DNA of 54,978 nucleotides from an uncultured Muribaculaceae bacterium (GTDB lineage Bacteria > Bacteroidota > Bacteroidia > Bacteroidales > Muribaculaceae). Shown piece by piece: positions 33,060-40,129 of this stretch. The translations under genes and the position numbers were made by a program. The stretch's first letter is position 1; every line of letters starts with the position of its first letter. The DNA lies in the NCBI GenBank assembly GCA_910578385.1, contig CAJTQV010000020.1:1-54978 (forward strand), given 5' to 3'. The notes under the pieces were generated by a model. It searched no databases, was not told the origin of the DNA, and saw only the letters and a list, made by a program, of their open reading frames with translations.

Positions 33060-34048
33060 AACTGAACTCTTTCAAGATATTGACCCTGCTCCTCGCTCTC
33101 ATTCTTGTCACCCCGATGGCCGACGGACGTACGCGCCGCAAGTCTTCATCGAAGGCAAGGACAACCAAGACCACCACGAAAAAGAAGAAGAAAAGAACGT
33201 CGGCTGCGGTGAGTATTCCGGCGGCTCCGGCTGCAACACCTGCAGCGGCCGCAACACCCACATCTACAGCCACAGCCGCCAAACCCGCTGCCAAGACCGA
33301 CAGCAAGCGCAAGATTGTTGTAGCCAAACCGGACCTTGAGGAGATCAGACGCAACACGCTCGACCCCGCCAGCAAGTTCTACTTCCCGAAACTGAAGAAG
33401 AAATATGAGGTCAACGACACGACGATGACTCCGGAGGAGTTCCGCAATTTCTATCTTGGATACATGTTCCAGGAGGATTATGACCCCTACCGCGTTTCGC
33501 CCTATTCAGCTATCACCGATGAGTTCCGCAACAAGCCCACGCATACCAAGGAGGAGATTGACACCATCACCAAATATGCACAGCTCGCTCTGGAGGACAA
33601 TCCGTTCGACCTCCGTCAGATGTCATTCCTGGTGCATGTGCTCAAGGAGAAACGCAAGGACATGCGCGCCAAGATATGGGAGTACCGTCTTGAGCATCTG
33701 CTCGGAGCGATAAAGAGCACCGGCACGGGCGAGTCGGTCGAGAACGCATGGTATGTCATGTATCCTGCCCATGAATACGACATGGTTCAGCTTCTCGGTT
33801 ACGAGGCGGTCGACGCCCAGTTTATCGACCCGGGCTACGACTACCTCGCCGTTCAGCCCGACGAGACTGACACCCGCAAGCGCGACAAGTCGGCCAAGGG
33901 CTTCTACTTCAACGTCATCGTGCCTCAGCAGCAATATGAGCTGAAGCACCCCGAGGAGATGGACTCCAATGTCGATACCGGTGAAATGCAGCAGGAAGCC
34001 GAATCGGCGGCCGAAGAGATTGACCCCGACGATATTCCGGCAGAATAA
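33056..34048 (+). CDS. Exported protein, DUF4919-like
   Basis: A 330-aa protein with signal peptide ILTLLLALILVTPMADG, then a low-complexity Lys/Arg/Ser/Thr and Ala/Pro/Thr linker (residues 25-85). The folded part resembles DUF4919: MTPEEFRNFYLGYMFQEDYDPYR, ALEDNPFDLRQMSFLVHVL, GFYFNVIVPQQQYE. The C-terminal tail is acidic. The basic linker suggests contact with nucleic acid, LPS or peptidoglycan, but no function is known. Confidence 0.7.
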   Translation: MKLNSFKILTLLLALILVTPMADGRTRRKSSSKARTTKTTTKKKKKRTSAAVSIPAAPAATPAAAATPTSTATAAKPAAKTDSKRKIVVAKPDLEEIRRNTLDPASKFYFPKLKKKYEVNDTTMTPEEFRNFYLGYMFQEDYDPYRVSPYSAITDEFRNKPTHTKEEIDTITKYAQLALEDNPFDLRQMSFLVHVLKEKRKDMRAKIWEYRLEHLLGAIKSTGTGESVENAWYVMYPAHEYDMVQLLGYEAVDAQFIDPGYDYLAVQPDETDTRKRDKSAKGFYFNVIVPQQQYELKHPEEMDSNVDTGEMQQEAESAAEEIDPDDIPAE

Positions 34049-34079
34049 AAAATGTAATCAATTTTAAAAACCAGATAAT

Positions 34080-34676
34080 ATGGAAAATAAAGTAGGACCC
34101 GGCATGTTTGTCGAGTATTCATATAAGCTTTACAACGACGCGAACGGCGAGCTTCTTTTCGAGACCCCCAAGGGACGTCCCGACATGATGGTCTACGGCG
34201 TGTCGCAGGAAGTAGTACCCGGTCTCATCGCAGCTATGCAGGGACTCAAGGCCGGCGACCGTTTCGGCGTGACTCTCCCCCCGGCAGCGGCATTCGGCGA
34301 CCGTCACCCCGACGAGGTGATGGAGCTGGACCGCGAGATCTTCACACGCGACGGCGAACTGGCCGAGGAGGTCAAGGTCGGCGCTGTGCTCCCGATGATG
34401 ACCGCCGAAGGCTACCGCATAGCCGGTACAGTTCTTGAGATCGGCGACAAGGTGAAGATGGACTTCAACCACCCGTTCGCCGGACTGACCGTCCGCTACG
34501 ACGGCGAGGTGATCACGGTCCGCGAGGCCACACCCGAGGAACTGAAGCCGACCCACGGCTGCGGTGGCGGCTGCGGAGGTTGCGGAGGCGGCTGCGGCGA
34601 CAACGGCTGTGACTCAGGCTGCGGCGACGGCTGCAACTCCGACGAAGGCACCTCCTGCGGCTGCAAAGGCTGCTAA
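34080..34676 (+). CDS. FKBP-type peptidyl-prolyl isomerase, SlyD-like, Cys/Gly-rich tail
   Basis: Residues 1-70 and 125-155 form the FKBP fold (VEYSYKLYNDANGELLFETP, GLIAAMQGLKAGDRFGVTLPPAAAFGDRHPDEV). The middle is an IF/chaperone insert as in SlyD, with NHPFAGLTVRYDGEV. The last 40 residues are Gly with 10 Cys, plus Asp and Asn (GCGGGCGGCGGGCGDNGC and on). E. coli SlyD has a His/Cys-rich metal-binding tail used in nickel delivery; a tail dominated by Cys suggests soft-metal binding (inference). The segment encoding the tail end is partly duplicated 2.4 kb downstream. Confidence 0.92.
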   Translation: MENKVGPGMFVEYSYKLYNDANGELLFETPKGRPDMMVYGVSQEVVPGLIAAMQGLKAGDRFGVTLPPAAAFGDRHPDEVMELDREIFTRDGELAEEVKVGAVLPMMTAEGYRIAGTVLEIGDKVKMDFNHPFAGLTVRYDGEVITVREATPEELKPTHGCGGGCGGCGGGCGDNGCDSGCGDGCNSDEGTSCGCKGC

Positions 34677-34686
34677 GTAAAAAGAT
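34635..34686. repeat. Left copy of the slyD-tail direct repeat
   Basis: A 52-bp segment encoding NSDEGTSCGCKGC-stop plus 10 bp, repeated at 37,017-37,067 with five mismatches and a one-base gap. Confidence 0.88.
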
Positions 34687-34712
34687 AGTCTCGCTATCCA
34701 ATCCGACGCCCT

Positions 34713-34766
34713 AAGTTGACTGCACCCTAAAAGTATTATGTAATACTTTTAGGGTGCAGTCAACTT
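34713..34766. repeat. Perfect 26-bp inverted repeat with 2-nt spacer
   Basis: AAGTTGACTGCACCCTAAAA (start of left arm, 34,713) and its complete reverse complement ending at 34,766, with TG between. It could be the slyD operon terminator (TTTT follows), or two fused insertion-sequence ends at the left edge of the AT-rich cassette. Confidence 0.9.
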
Positions 34767-34981
34767 TTAAATAACCACTCATAAGCACATATACAAATAG
34801 ACATAAACCGGTACATCTTATTTCTTTGACCTAAAAGTTTAAGCGATTTTCGTCATTTATCAACAAGCAAAATATCTTCTCAAACTTACCCAGAATAAAA
34901 AAATTACGTTTTTTTTAGAAAAAACTGCATTCTTTGTTAAAAAAAGCTATATTTGCAAAACAATCACCAAAAATAAAAAAT
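34767..34981. other. AT-rich spacer, no gene seen
   Basis: No open frame of note. TATATTTG (34,948-34,955) is a possible -7 box for the following lipoprotein gene; no -33 TTG is at the usual distance. Confidence 0.45.
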
Positions 34982-36193
34982 ATGAAAACACTGGCATCCA
35001 TTTTTCAGACAGCCTCATTCATTCTGATTATTGCTATCACAACAATTTCAGGAGGATGTACATCAACAGACGAGCCATCAGTAGATGCTCTACAATCACA
35101 GATTTCGACAAGAGCGGAAAAATCATTTTCAACTCAAATACTTACTGTTCAAGAAGCGGTAGAGGTTGCGAAACACAAGTTAGGATACAACCTGTATCCT
35201 CTTATGAGTTACAAAGTAGAATACATTCTTTCGCAAAAGAGTGTCAATAACGATTTCCCATCAGATACAATCGCTTTTGTCGTTAATTTTGGCAACCAAG
35301 AGGGATACGCAGTAATCCGCAACGACACACGGACATCACCAGTGTTAGCATATTCACCAACTGGAGAACTTGAAGTCTCAGATGGCGTAATACAACACCC
35401 ATTATTATCGGATATCGAGCATACAATGTCCGTTTCAGGGTCATCATACAGTTGTCTCAACCCTGCCAATTGCGTAGGACACACCCATGATTTAATCGAA
35501 AAAAGAATTAACATTAATGTATGTGAAGAAGCGCCCTTTAATAAAATAGTTACCAAAGACCAGCCGAACTGCAAAGCCGGTACTGTTCCTACCGCATGTG
35601 CTGTAATGGCCTCCTACGCTTTAACCGATTTAAGTTATAAGGGTTACCGATTTAACTTTCCATCAATCAATTACTGCCTTTTACAGGGGCCGGGGTTTTC
35701 TCCTATAGTAACTTCGCCACAATCTACAAACAACATATTTGATCAGACCTTTTTATATTCGTATGAAGGAAGTGTAGAAGCCTTTGGCACATTGATGAGC
35801 AAATTCGGGAGCTCAATGGGAACTTCATATTCAAAAGAAAATTCCACCACAGATCTGCTCAGAGCCTACAATGAAATGAAATCGATTGGTTGCGAACTGT
35901 CACCATATTATGACAAATATGACCGACAGTCCATTGCTGAATTAATGAGTTCAGGATACCTCATATTGCTGAATATTGATGATATCTACATCAATGATTC
36001 ACAAAGTGCAATCATTGATGGTGGAGAAATAATATATTACGGCTCTTCTGCGGGCGGGATATGTTATAATCTATATTTACTGACAGGCGGCATAGAACAA
36101 AGTCGTCAATGCTACTGCACGACTGAGGTGCTTGAATATTCAACCCAATATAAAGCCGGGGCTTTTTTTGGTGTAAAAATTAAAACTAATTAA
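34982..36193 (+). CDS. C10-peptidase-like lipoprotein, probably inactive
   Basis: A 403-aa protein with a lipoprotein signal (ILIIAITTISGGC, Cys26). An N-terminal propeptide-like domain follows (TVQEAVEVAKHKLGY, FVVNFGNQEGYAVIRNDTRTSPVLAYSPTGEL), as in streptopain-family (C10) proteins. The catalytic-Cys position is probably Cys206 in VPTACAVMASYAL. Where the family has a HAxxIDG-type His motif, this protein reads SQSAIIDGG, so the His appears replaced, and the usual Trp-rich motif after it is not seen. Proteolysis is therefore doubtful. The gene is much more AT-rich than its neighbours. The ATG at 34,982 is preferred over an in-frame ATG at 34,934 that lacks signal-peptide character. Confidence 0.72.
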   Translation: MKTLASIFQTASFILIIAITTISGGCTSTDEPSVDALQSQISTRAEKSFSTQILTVQEAVEVAKHKLGYNLYPLMSYKVEYILSQKSVNNDFPSDTIAFVVNFGNQEGYAVIRNDTRTSPVLAYSPTGELEVSDGVIQHPLLSDIEHTMSVSGSSYSCLNPANCVGHTHDLIEKRININVCEEAPFNKIVTKDQPNCKAGTVPTACAVMASYALTDLSYKGYRFNFPSINYCLLQGPGFSPIVTSPQSTNNIFDQTFLYSYEGSVEAFGTLMSKFGSSMGTSYSKENSTTDLLRAYNEMKSIGCELSPYYDKYDRQSIAELMSSGYLILLNIDDIYINDSQSAIIDGGEIIYYGSSAGGICYNLYLLTGGIEQSRQCYCTTEVLEYSTQYKAGAFFGVKIKTN

Positions 36194-36200
36194 ATAAGTT

Positions 36201-37018
36201 ATAGAGAAAAGGATTATTTTAATTTCGATGATGATGGCATGGATGGCTTTTTATGTATCGGAGCATCCAACCCACTACATGCTGAAAGTGAGAGCCAATG
36301 GAAATACATAGGTTTTATTGAACCTGGCACAAAATGGGAAATCGATGTAACGGATCTGACTGATTCGGACGCATCGGTCACAAAAGCCATTCAGTGGCTT
36401 GACGGCTCGGAAGAAATAAACGGAACCGAGTATATGAAGTTATGGGTAAAGATAGGCGATGGAGAATATTCTTTGGCCAGCTACATACGGTGCGACAGAG
36501 CTGAAATGTGTGTATACGCTTTGTCTCCTGACGATGTAGACCATGGGGAGTGCAAAAACTATGACTTCAGTCTGATTCCCGGATACAGAGAAATCACTCC
36601 TATCAATTGGGATGGGACTCTTTCAAAAGACTCATATGTATATCACTTTGATAACACCCCGACCAATAGCTGGGAATCATGCGGTTATAAACACCCGACT
36701 ATGGTAGTCAGCATATATTCACCCGATGATGCCAACCACGAGAGTCCTCTCTCCTCAGTTACGTGGATCTATGGAATCGGTTCTCAGGCAGGCTTCCTTA
36801 ACCAATGTTATGCTCTTTACAGCGGTGTGAAAACCGAGCTTAGGAAAGTCTCTACCGATTGTTCAGACGTAGTCTTTGAGAACAATGCCGCAGGTATAAC
36901 ATCTGCCGTAGAGACACCAGTTGTAAATAACATCAAATATCGTCTGGATGGGACATTGTTCCGAGATGGCGAAAAAGGAATGTATATAATGAATGGCAGA
37001 AAATACATTCAAAACTAA
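36201..37018 (+). pseudogene. Secreted protein, frame broken in the signal peptide
   Basis: The main frame (ATG 36,239 to stop 37,018, 259 aa) encodes HAESESQWKYIGFIEPGTKWEID onward and ends with a C-terminal tag of Bacteroidales secreted proteins (KYRLDGTLFRDGEKGMYIMNGRKYIQN). Its apparent N-terminus MDGFLCIG is not a signal peptide. The preceding frame encodes EKRIILISMMMAWMAF, a good signal-peptide core, and switches to the main frame at a T5 run (36,248-36,252). One added T would give MMMAWMAFLCIGASNPLHA, with an AxA-type cleavage site (LHA). The expected start codon position (36,201) is ATA. Either a pseudogene, a phase-variable gene or a sequencing error. Confidence 0.55.
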
Positions 37019-37067
37019 CTCCGACGAAGGCTCTTCCTGCAGCTACAAAGGCTGCTGAGTAAAAGAT
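37017..37067. repeat. Right copy of the slyD-tail direct repeat
   Basis: Encodes NSDEGSSCSYKGC-stop if read in the slyD frame, then AGTAAAAGAT. About 88% identical to 34,635-34,686. It has no start of its own and marks the right edge of the AT-rich cassette. Confidence 0.86.
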
Positions 37068-37081
37068 GCCGGAATCATTCC

Positions 37082-37134
37082 AGCCGCGTTAGATACCTAC
37101 ACCACGGAATTCTAAAACCTAACGCCTAAACGCC
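37082..37134. repeat. Dispersed repeat, copy 5
   Basis: CCGCGTTAGATACCTACACC then TTCTAAAACCTAACGCCTAA. Same order of elements as in 9148-9213. Confidence 0.6.
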
Positions 37135-37230
37135 TCACAGATAAACCGGGACTTGGGTGGAGATGTCAGAATTAAACCTTGTGGGAGACAGATTGTCAAA
37201 GCATTGTAATTTACTTAATTTGAAAATAAG

Positions 37231-37590
37231 ATGAAGAAATTGATTTTCCTCATGGCCGCTGTCGTTATTGCAGCGACATCTGCTTTCGGCCAGCAGAAAC
37301 TTTTCAACGCGACAGAACGTACCAAGGTGGTAAACGATACAGTAAAGACCGAGAAGCGCATGGCAAAGCCAGGACGTGTACGTCAGCTTTGCGATACGGC
37401 ACGTCTCTGTGACCGCCAGCTCAAATGCGATACAACAGCCGTCTGCGGCAAGAAGCGCGATGCAAACTGCGCACGCCAGACCTGCAGCAAAGAAAACTGC
37501 GCCAAAGGTGTCCGCTGCGGCAAAGACAGCGTGCAGTGCAACCGCGCTCCCAAAAAGGAGTGCTGCAAAGGTAACGGAGCGAAGAAATAA
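37231..37590 (+). CDS. Small secreted Cys-rich basic protein
   Basis: A 119-aa protein with signal peptide KKLIFLMAAVVIAATSAFG. The mature part is Lys/Arg-rich with 11 Cys spaced 4-9 residues apart (QLCDTARLCDRQLKC, AVCGKKRDANCARQTCSKENC, and ECC near the end). No known domain recognised; the Cys density suggests a disulfide-rich or metal-binding periplasmic or extracellular protein. It lies just past the cassette and is followed by its own terminator. Confidence 0.72.
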   Translation: MKKLIFLMAAVVIAATSAFGQQKLFNATERTKVVNDTVKTEKRMAKPGRVRQLCDTARLCDRQLKCDTTAVCGKKRDANCARQTCSKENCAKGVRCGKDSVQCNRAPKKECCKGNGAKK

Positions 37591-37643
37591 ACGTGTCATG
37601 CGAAGAATAACCGTGCAATCGGTGTCTGAAACGTGAAAAAATA

Positions 37644-37693
37644 TTAAATCCACCCTGAATTTGAAAAAAATCAAGGGTGGATTTAAACTTTTT
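37644..37693 (+). terminator. Intrinsic terminator of the Cys-rich gene
   Basis: Stem TTAAATCCACCCT (37,644-37,656) with AGGGTGGATTTAA (37,674-37,686), 17-nt loop, then ACTTTTTC. Confidence 0.87.
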
Positions 37694-37767
37694 CGGTTTT
37701 TGAGCGTCTACATAGTAGGTAATTGTCGCAGACATTGCCGAAATAATAAAACAATGCTAATTGCGAC

Positions 37768-37804
37768 AAAACGGAGCTGAGGTCGAGGCCTTGACTCCGT
37801 TTTT
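37768..37804 (+). terminator. Intrinsic terminator, plus strand, no assigned gene
   Basis: AAAACGGAG (37,768-37,776) with CTCCGTTTT (37,795-37,803). The inner GAGG/CCTT pairing extends the stem. The region 37,696-37,767 upstream has no ORF but contains TTGTCGCA/TGCGACAA arms. Confidence 0.75.
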
Positions 37805-37826
37805 CTGTTGTATACCTTCGGGCATG

Positions 37827-37859
37827 AAAAAATCCGGTGTCGGGTGACGCCGGATTTTT
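37827..37859 (-). terminator. Intrinsic terminator of the nitroreductase gene
   Basis: AAAAATCCGG (37,827-37,836) and CCGGATTTTT (37,850-37,859) with T-runs on both strands. On the minus strand it lies 12 bp past the nitroreductase stop. Confidence 0.85.
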
Positions 37860-37870
37860 CAGTTTCTTGG

Positions 37871-38623
37871 TTAGCGTTTGATGTCGTAGCCTTGGTCGCG
37901 GAGGTAGTCCTTGATGCGGTATTCCATGGCGTGACGGTAGTAGTCGAGGATGTGGGCAACCCAGTCGTTGTCTGTGGTGCCGCCGGCACGGGTCTGATTA
38001 TAGTGCTTCACGACCTCGTCGTATGCCTCCAGTTCCTCAACCATGCGCTCGTTGTCCTGACGGTATTCGTTGTGGTGGAAGACGAGCGACGCTGGCTGCT
38101 TCGGCTTCAGGTCGGGATGCTCGCGCGGAACACCAAGTGCGAGACCGCACACCACGAACACGCCCTTGGGGAGTTTCAGAAGCTCTGCCACAGCCTTGGG
38201 GTCAACTGTGCGGAGATAACCGATGCAGTTGGAGCCGAGTCCGGCTGCCTGGGCGGCAACCACCGCGCTCATCATGGCGAGAGACGCGTCGATTATGCCG
38301 ATGGTCACACCATCCATCGTATCTGTGAATGGAGGAACGTCGAGTCCCTTCCTGTTGGCGAGAAGAGTAATCTTGTTGTAGTCGGAGAGGAAAATAAGAA
38401 GGCGGTTGCAGGTCTTGAGCTGTTTCTGGTTTGTGAGCTCATAGAGTTTTTCCTTGAGCTCCTGATTGTCTATGTCGATTACAGAGAACTGCTGGCCATT
38501 GTAAGATGTCGGGGTGTTCTCGACAGCCTTGTAGATGAATTCCATGGTTTCGGCGGGAATCGGTTCGCGCTCGTAGCGTCTCACGCTGGTACGCTCCAGC
38601 AAAGCATCCTTAACGTCTATCAT
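37871..38623 (-). CDS. Nitroreductase-family FMN oxidoreductase
   Basis: A 250-aa NfsA/Frp-type nitroreductase. N-terminal LLERTSVRRYEREPIPAETMEFIYKAVENTPTSYNGQQFSVI is the FMN-binding start, and IDASLAMMSAVVAAQAAGLGSNCIGYLR the central helix; the C-terminal extension is present (LDYYRHAMEYRIKDYLRDQGYD). The physiological substrate is unknown. Start at ATG 38,623 (MIDVKDALLE). The frame stays open upstream to 38,884, but that part lies in a structured, promoter-driven leader and shows no family similarity, so it is not included. Confidence 0.91.
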   Translation of the reverse strand: MIDVKDALLERTSVRRYEREPIPAETMEFIYKAVENTPTSYNGQQFSVIDIDNQELKEKLYELTNQKQLKTCNRLLIFLSDYNKITLLANRKGLDVPPFTDTMDGVTIGIIDASLAMMSAVVAAQAAGLGSNCIGYLRTVDPKAVAELLKLPKGVFVVCGLALGVPREHPDLKPKQPASLVFHHNEYRQDNERMVEELEAYDEVVKHYNQTRAGGTTDNDWVAHILDYYRHAMEYRIKDYLRDQGYDIKR

Positions 38624-38673
38624 ATTCTTGGATTTTGAGTTTTTTACGGGGAATTTTGTTTTTTTTGAGTTTG

Positions 38674-38713
38674 AAAAGATGAAGCCGACGACTGCGGGGC
38701 AGTCATCGGCTTC
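38674..38713 (-). terminator. Terminator-like hairpin inside the nitroreductase leader
   Basis: GAAGCCGATGACTGC, loop CCC, GCAGTCGTCGGCTTC (15-bp stem, one mismatched or wobble pair), then ATCTTTTC. It is located 51 nt before the nitroreductase ATG. Confidence 0.75.
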
Positions 38714-38981
38714 TATAAGATCCACACCAAAGGATTGTGACGAAACTCCGAACGACAGGATTTGAGGACTCGGCAATCTTTGTAATCCGCCTGCGACCCG
38801 AAGGTCAACGCCTTTCGGCGTGGGGCCCGCCATTGACTGACAAGCTTGTCTCGGTATTTCTATAAAATTTGATGAGTTTCCCAATGTACTTTGATGTGGG
38901 ATTTTTTCGGTTTGGTCAGGTGTCTGTCCGAGGGATTATCACTGAATCTGACACCATCGCCGGCTCTCTTGCCTGACTTTA
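38674..38981 (-). ncRNA. Structured RNA or riboswitch-like leader of the nitroreductase gene
   Basis: A ~308-nt transcript is bounded by a consensus promoter and a terminator hairpin. Sense-strand stems: GTCAG with CTGAC and GGTGTC with GACACC near the 5' end; GACAAGCTTGTC; ACGCC-GAAA-GGCGT (GNRA tetraloop) next to GACC-TTCG-GGTC (UUCG tetraloop); then the terminator. Two adjacent stable tetraloop hairpins strongly suggest a folded RNA. No FMN, TPP or cobalamin riboswitch core, RNase P, tmRNA or SRP motif was recognised. Either a standalone ncRNA or an attenuator that gates the nitroreductase. Confidence 0.6.
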
Positions 38982-38986
38982 CAACG

Positions 38987-39018
38987 CAAAGATAACTCAT
39001 CCGGTTCAATTATGCAAA
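38987..39018 (-). promoter_or_regulatory. Consensus promoter of the structured RNA
   Basis: TTTG (39,018-39,015), exactly 20 nt, TATCTTTG (38,994-38,987) on the minus strand. No other TAnnTTTG lies between here and the nitroreductase ATG. Confidence 0.82.
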
Positions 39019-39071
39019 TCCGACATGAATTTTATCCGCATTTTTTCGAGTGGCTCTCCCATCTTTTAAAA

Positions 39072-39102
39072 TTGGCGTGTGTCAGAAAAAGTTGTATATT
39101 TG
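39072..39102 (+). promoter_or_regulatory. Promoter of the acyltransferase gene
   Basis: TTG (39,072-39,074), 20 nt, TATATTTG (39,095-39,102). The predicted start point is near 39,109, at or just after the first in-frame ATG (39,107). Confidence 0.72.
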
Positions 39103-39145
39103 CAATATGAAGTATGATAATGGGGTGTCGAGAGATGGTGGCCGG

Positions 39146-40129
39146 ATGAGGTATATCGACGGGGCGAAGGGTTTCGCCTTGATTTGTGTCATGCTCGGGC
39201 ATACGGCCGGCGGCGTATTGGTGTCTTATATAGACAATTTTCTGCTGCCGGTCTTCTGGGTCGCCGCAGGGTTTACTTCCCGGCCCGATTTCAGCCTGAG
39301 GCGCAGGTTCAAGTCGCTGGTGGTTCCATATGCCGTAATGAGCCTGGTATGTCTGTTGTTCACGGCAGTCCGGTCTCACTTCTCGATTGAATGGCCTTCA
39401 ATCGCCGGCATTTTCTATTCCCGCTACTGTCTCTTCCCTTTCGACGAGTCAGGTCCGCATTTTGTCATGATGAACCTTGACAACAGTGTTCTCTGGTTTC
39501 TCACCTCCCTGTTCACGGCGTATTGTCTGTTCCGTGTCATACTATGTTGTGGCGACGCATTGCGGCAGGGCATGGCGTGTGTGGTCAGCGTTGCGTGCGG
39601 CTTTATATATCCCAGTCTGCCCATACTGTTGCCATGGAGTATGGATACGGCATTCTTTATCGCTCCGATGATGTGGTGCGGACATTTGTTGCGTAGGTAT
39701 GGGATTCTTGAACGCTATGGCTGGCAGGTGCTGCTGGTCACGGTGCCGGTATACGCCCTGTTGAACTATTTTTCGGGCCCGACAAACTATTCCGTGCGCG
39801 AGATGGGGTGGCATTACCCCGCTTCGTTTGGATGTGCGGTCGCAGGAGCGGTCGCCATGTTGGTGATATTCAGATATCTCGAACGCACATATATGTGCAG
39901 AGCCTTTGCATTTGTCAATGCAAAGGCTCTGTATGTATTCGGCCTCCAGCTGATATTCATTTCTGTGGCAGCCTATTTCTGCGGGTATCTCCGCATATCG
40001 ATGTGGCCTACCGTGGCCTGTCAGATTCTCCTTGCCACTGCCGGAGGCTATGCAGCCGGTGTGATTGCGGGAAGACTGGTTCAGAATTCGGAGGCGAAGT
40101 GGAAGCGGATCTTGGGGAAGTCCGACTGA
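39146..40129 (+). CDS. Acyltransferase-3 family membrane protein
   Basis: A polytopic protein of about 327 aa. The family start is RYIDGAKGFALICVMLGHTAGG, with the conserved His of OafA-like O-acyltransferases. About ten hydrophobic segments follow, with LLPVFWVAAGFT and LDNSVLWFLTSLFTAY. Likely acetylates a surface sugar or glycolipid; the substrate is unknown. ATG 39,146 is preferred because the promoter places the transcript start around 39,109. ATG 39,107 (13 residues longer) is possible only if the message is leaderless. The 3' end overlaps prfC by 49 bp. Confidence 0.82.
   Translation: MRYIDGAKGFALICVMLGHTAGGVLVSYIDNFLLPVFWVAAGFTSRPDFSLRRRFKSLVVPYAVMSLVCLLFTAVRSHFSIEWPSIAGIFYSRYCLFPFDESGPHFVMMNLDNSVLWFLTSLFTAYCLFRVILCCGDALRQGMACVVSVACGFIYPSLPILLPWSMDTAFFIAPMMWCGHLLRRYGILERYGWQVLLVTVPVYALLNYFSGPTNYSVREMGWHYPASFGCAVAGAVAMLVIFRYLERTYMCRAFAFVNAKALYVFGLQLIFISVAAYFCGYLRISMWPTVACQILLATAGGYAAGVIAGRLVQNSEAKWKRILGKSD

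Noticed and set aside
38624..38884. N-terminal extension of the nitroreductase frame
   Set aside because: The frame is open, but the sequence lies in a structured leader with its own promoter and terminator hairpin and has no nitroreductase similarity; ATG 38,623 is the better start.
38674..38981. FMN, TPP or cobalamin riboswitch, RNase P, tmRNA or SRP RNA
   Set aside because: None of the conserved core sequences of these classes is visible; a covariance search would settle it.
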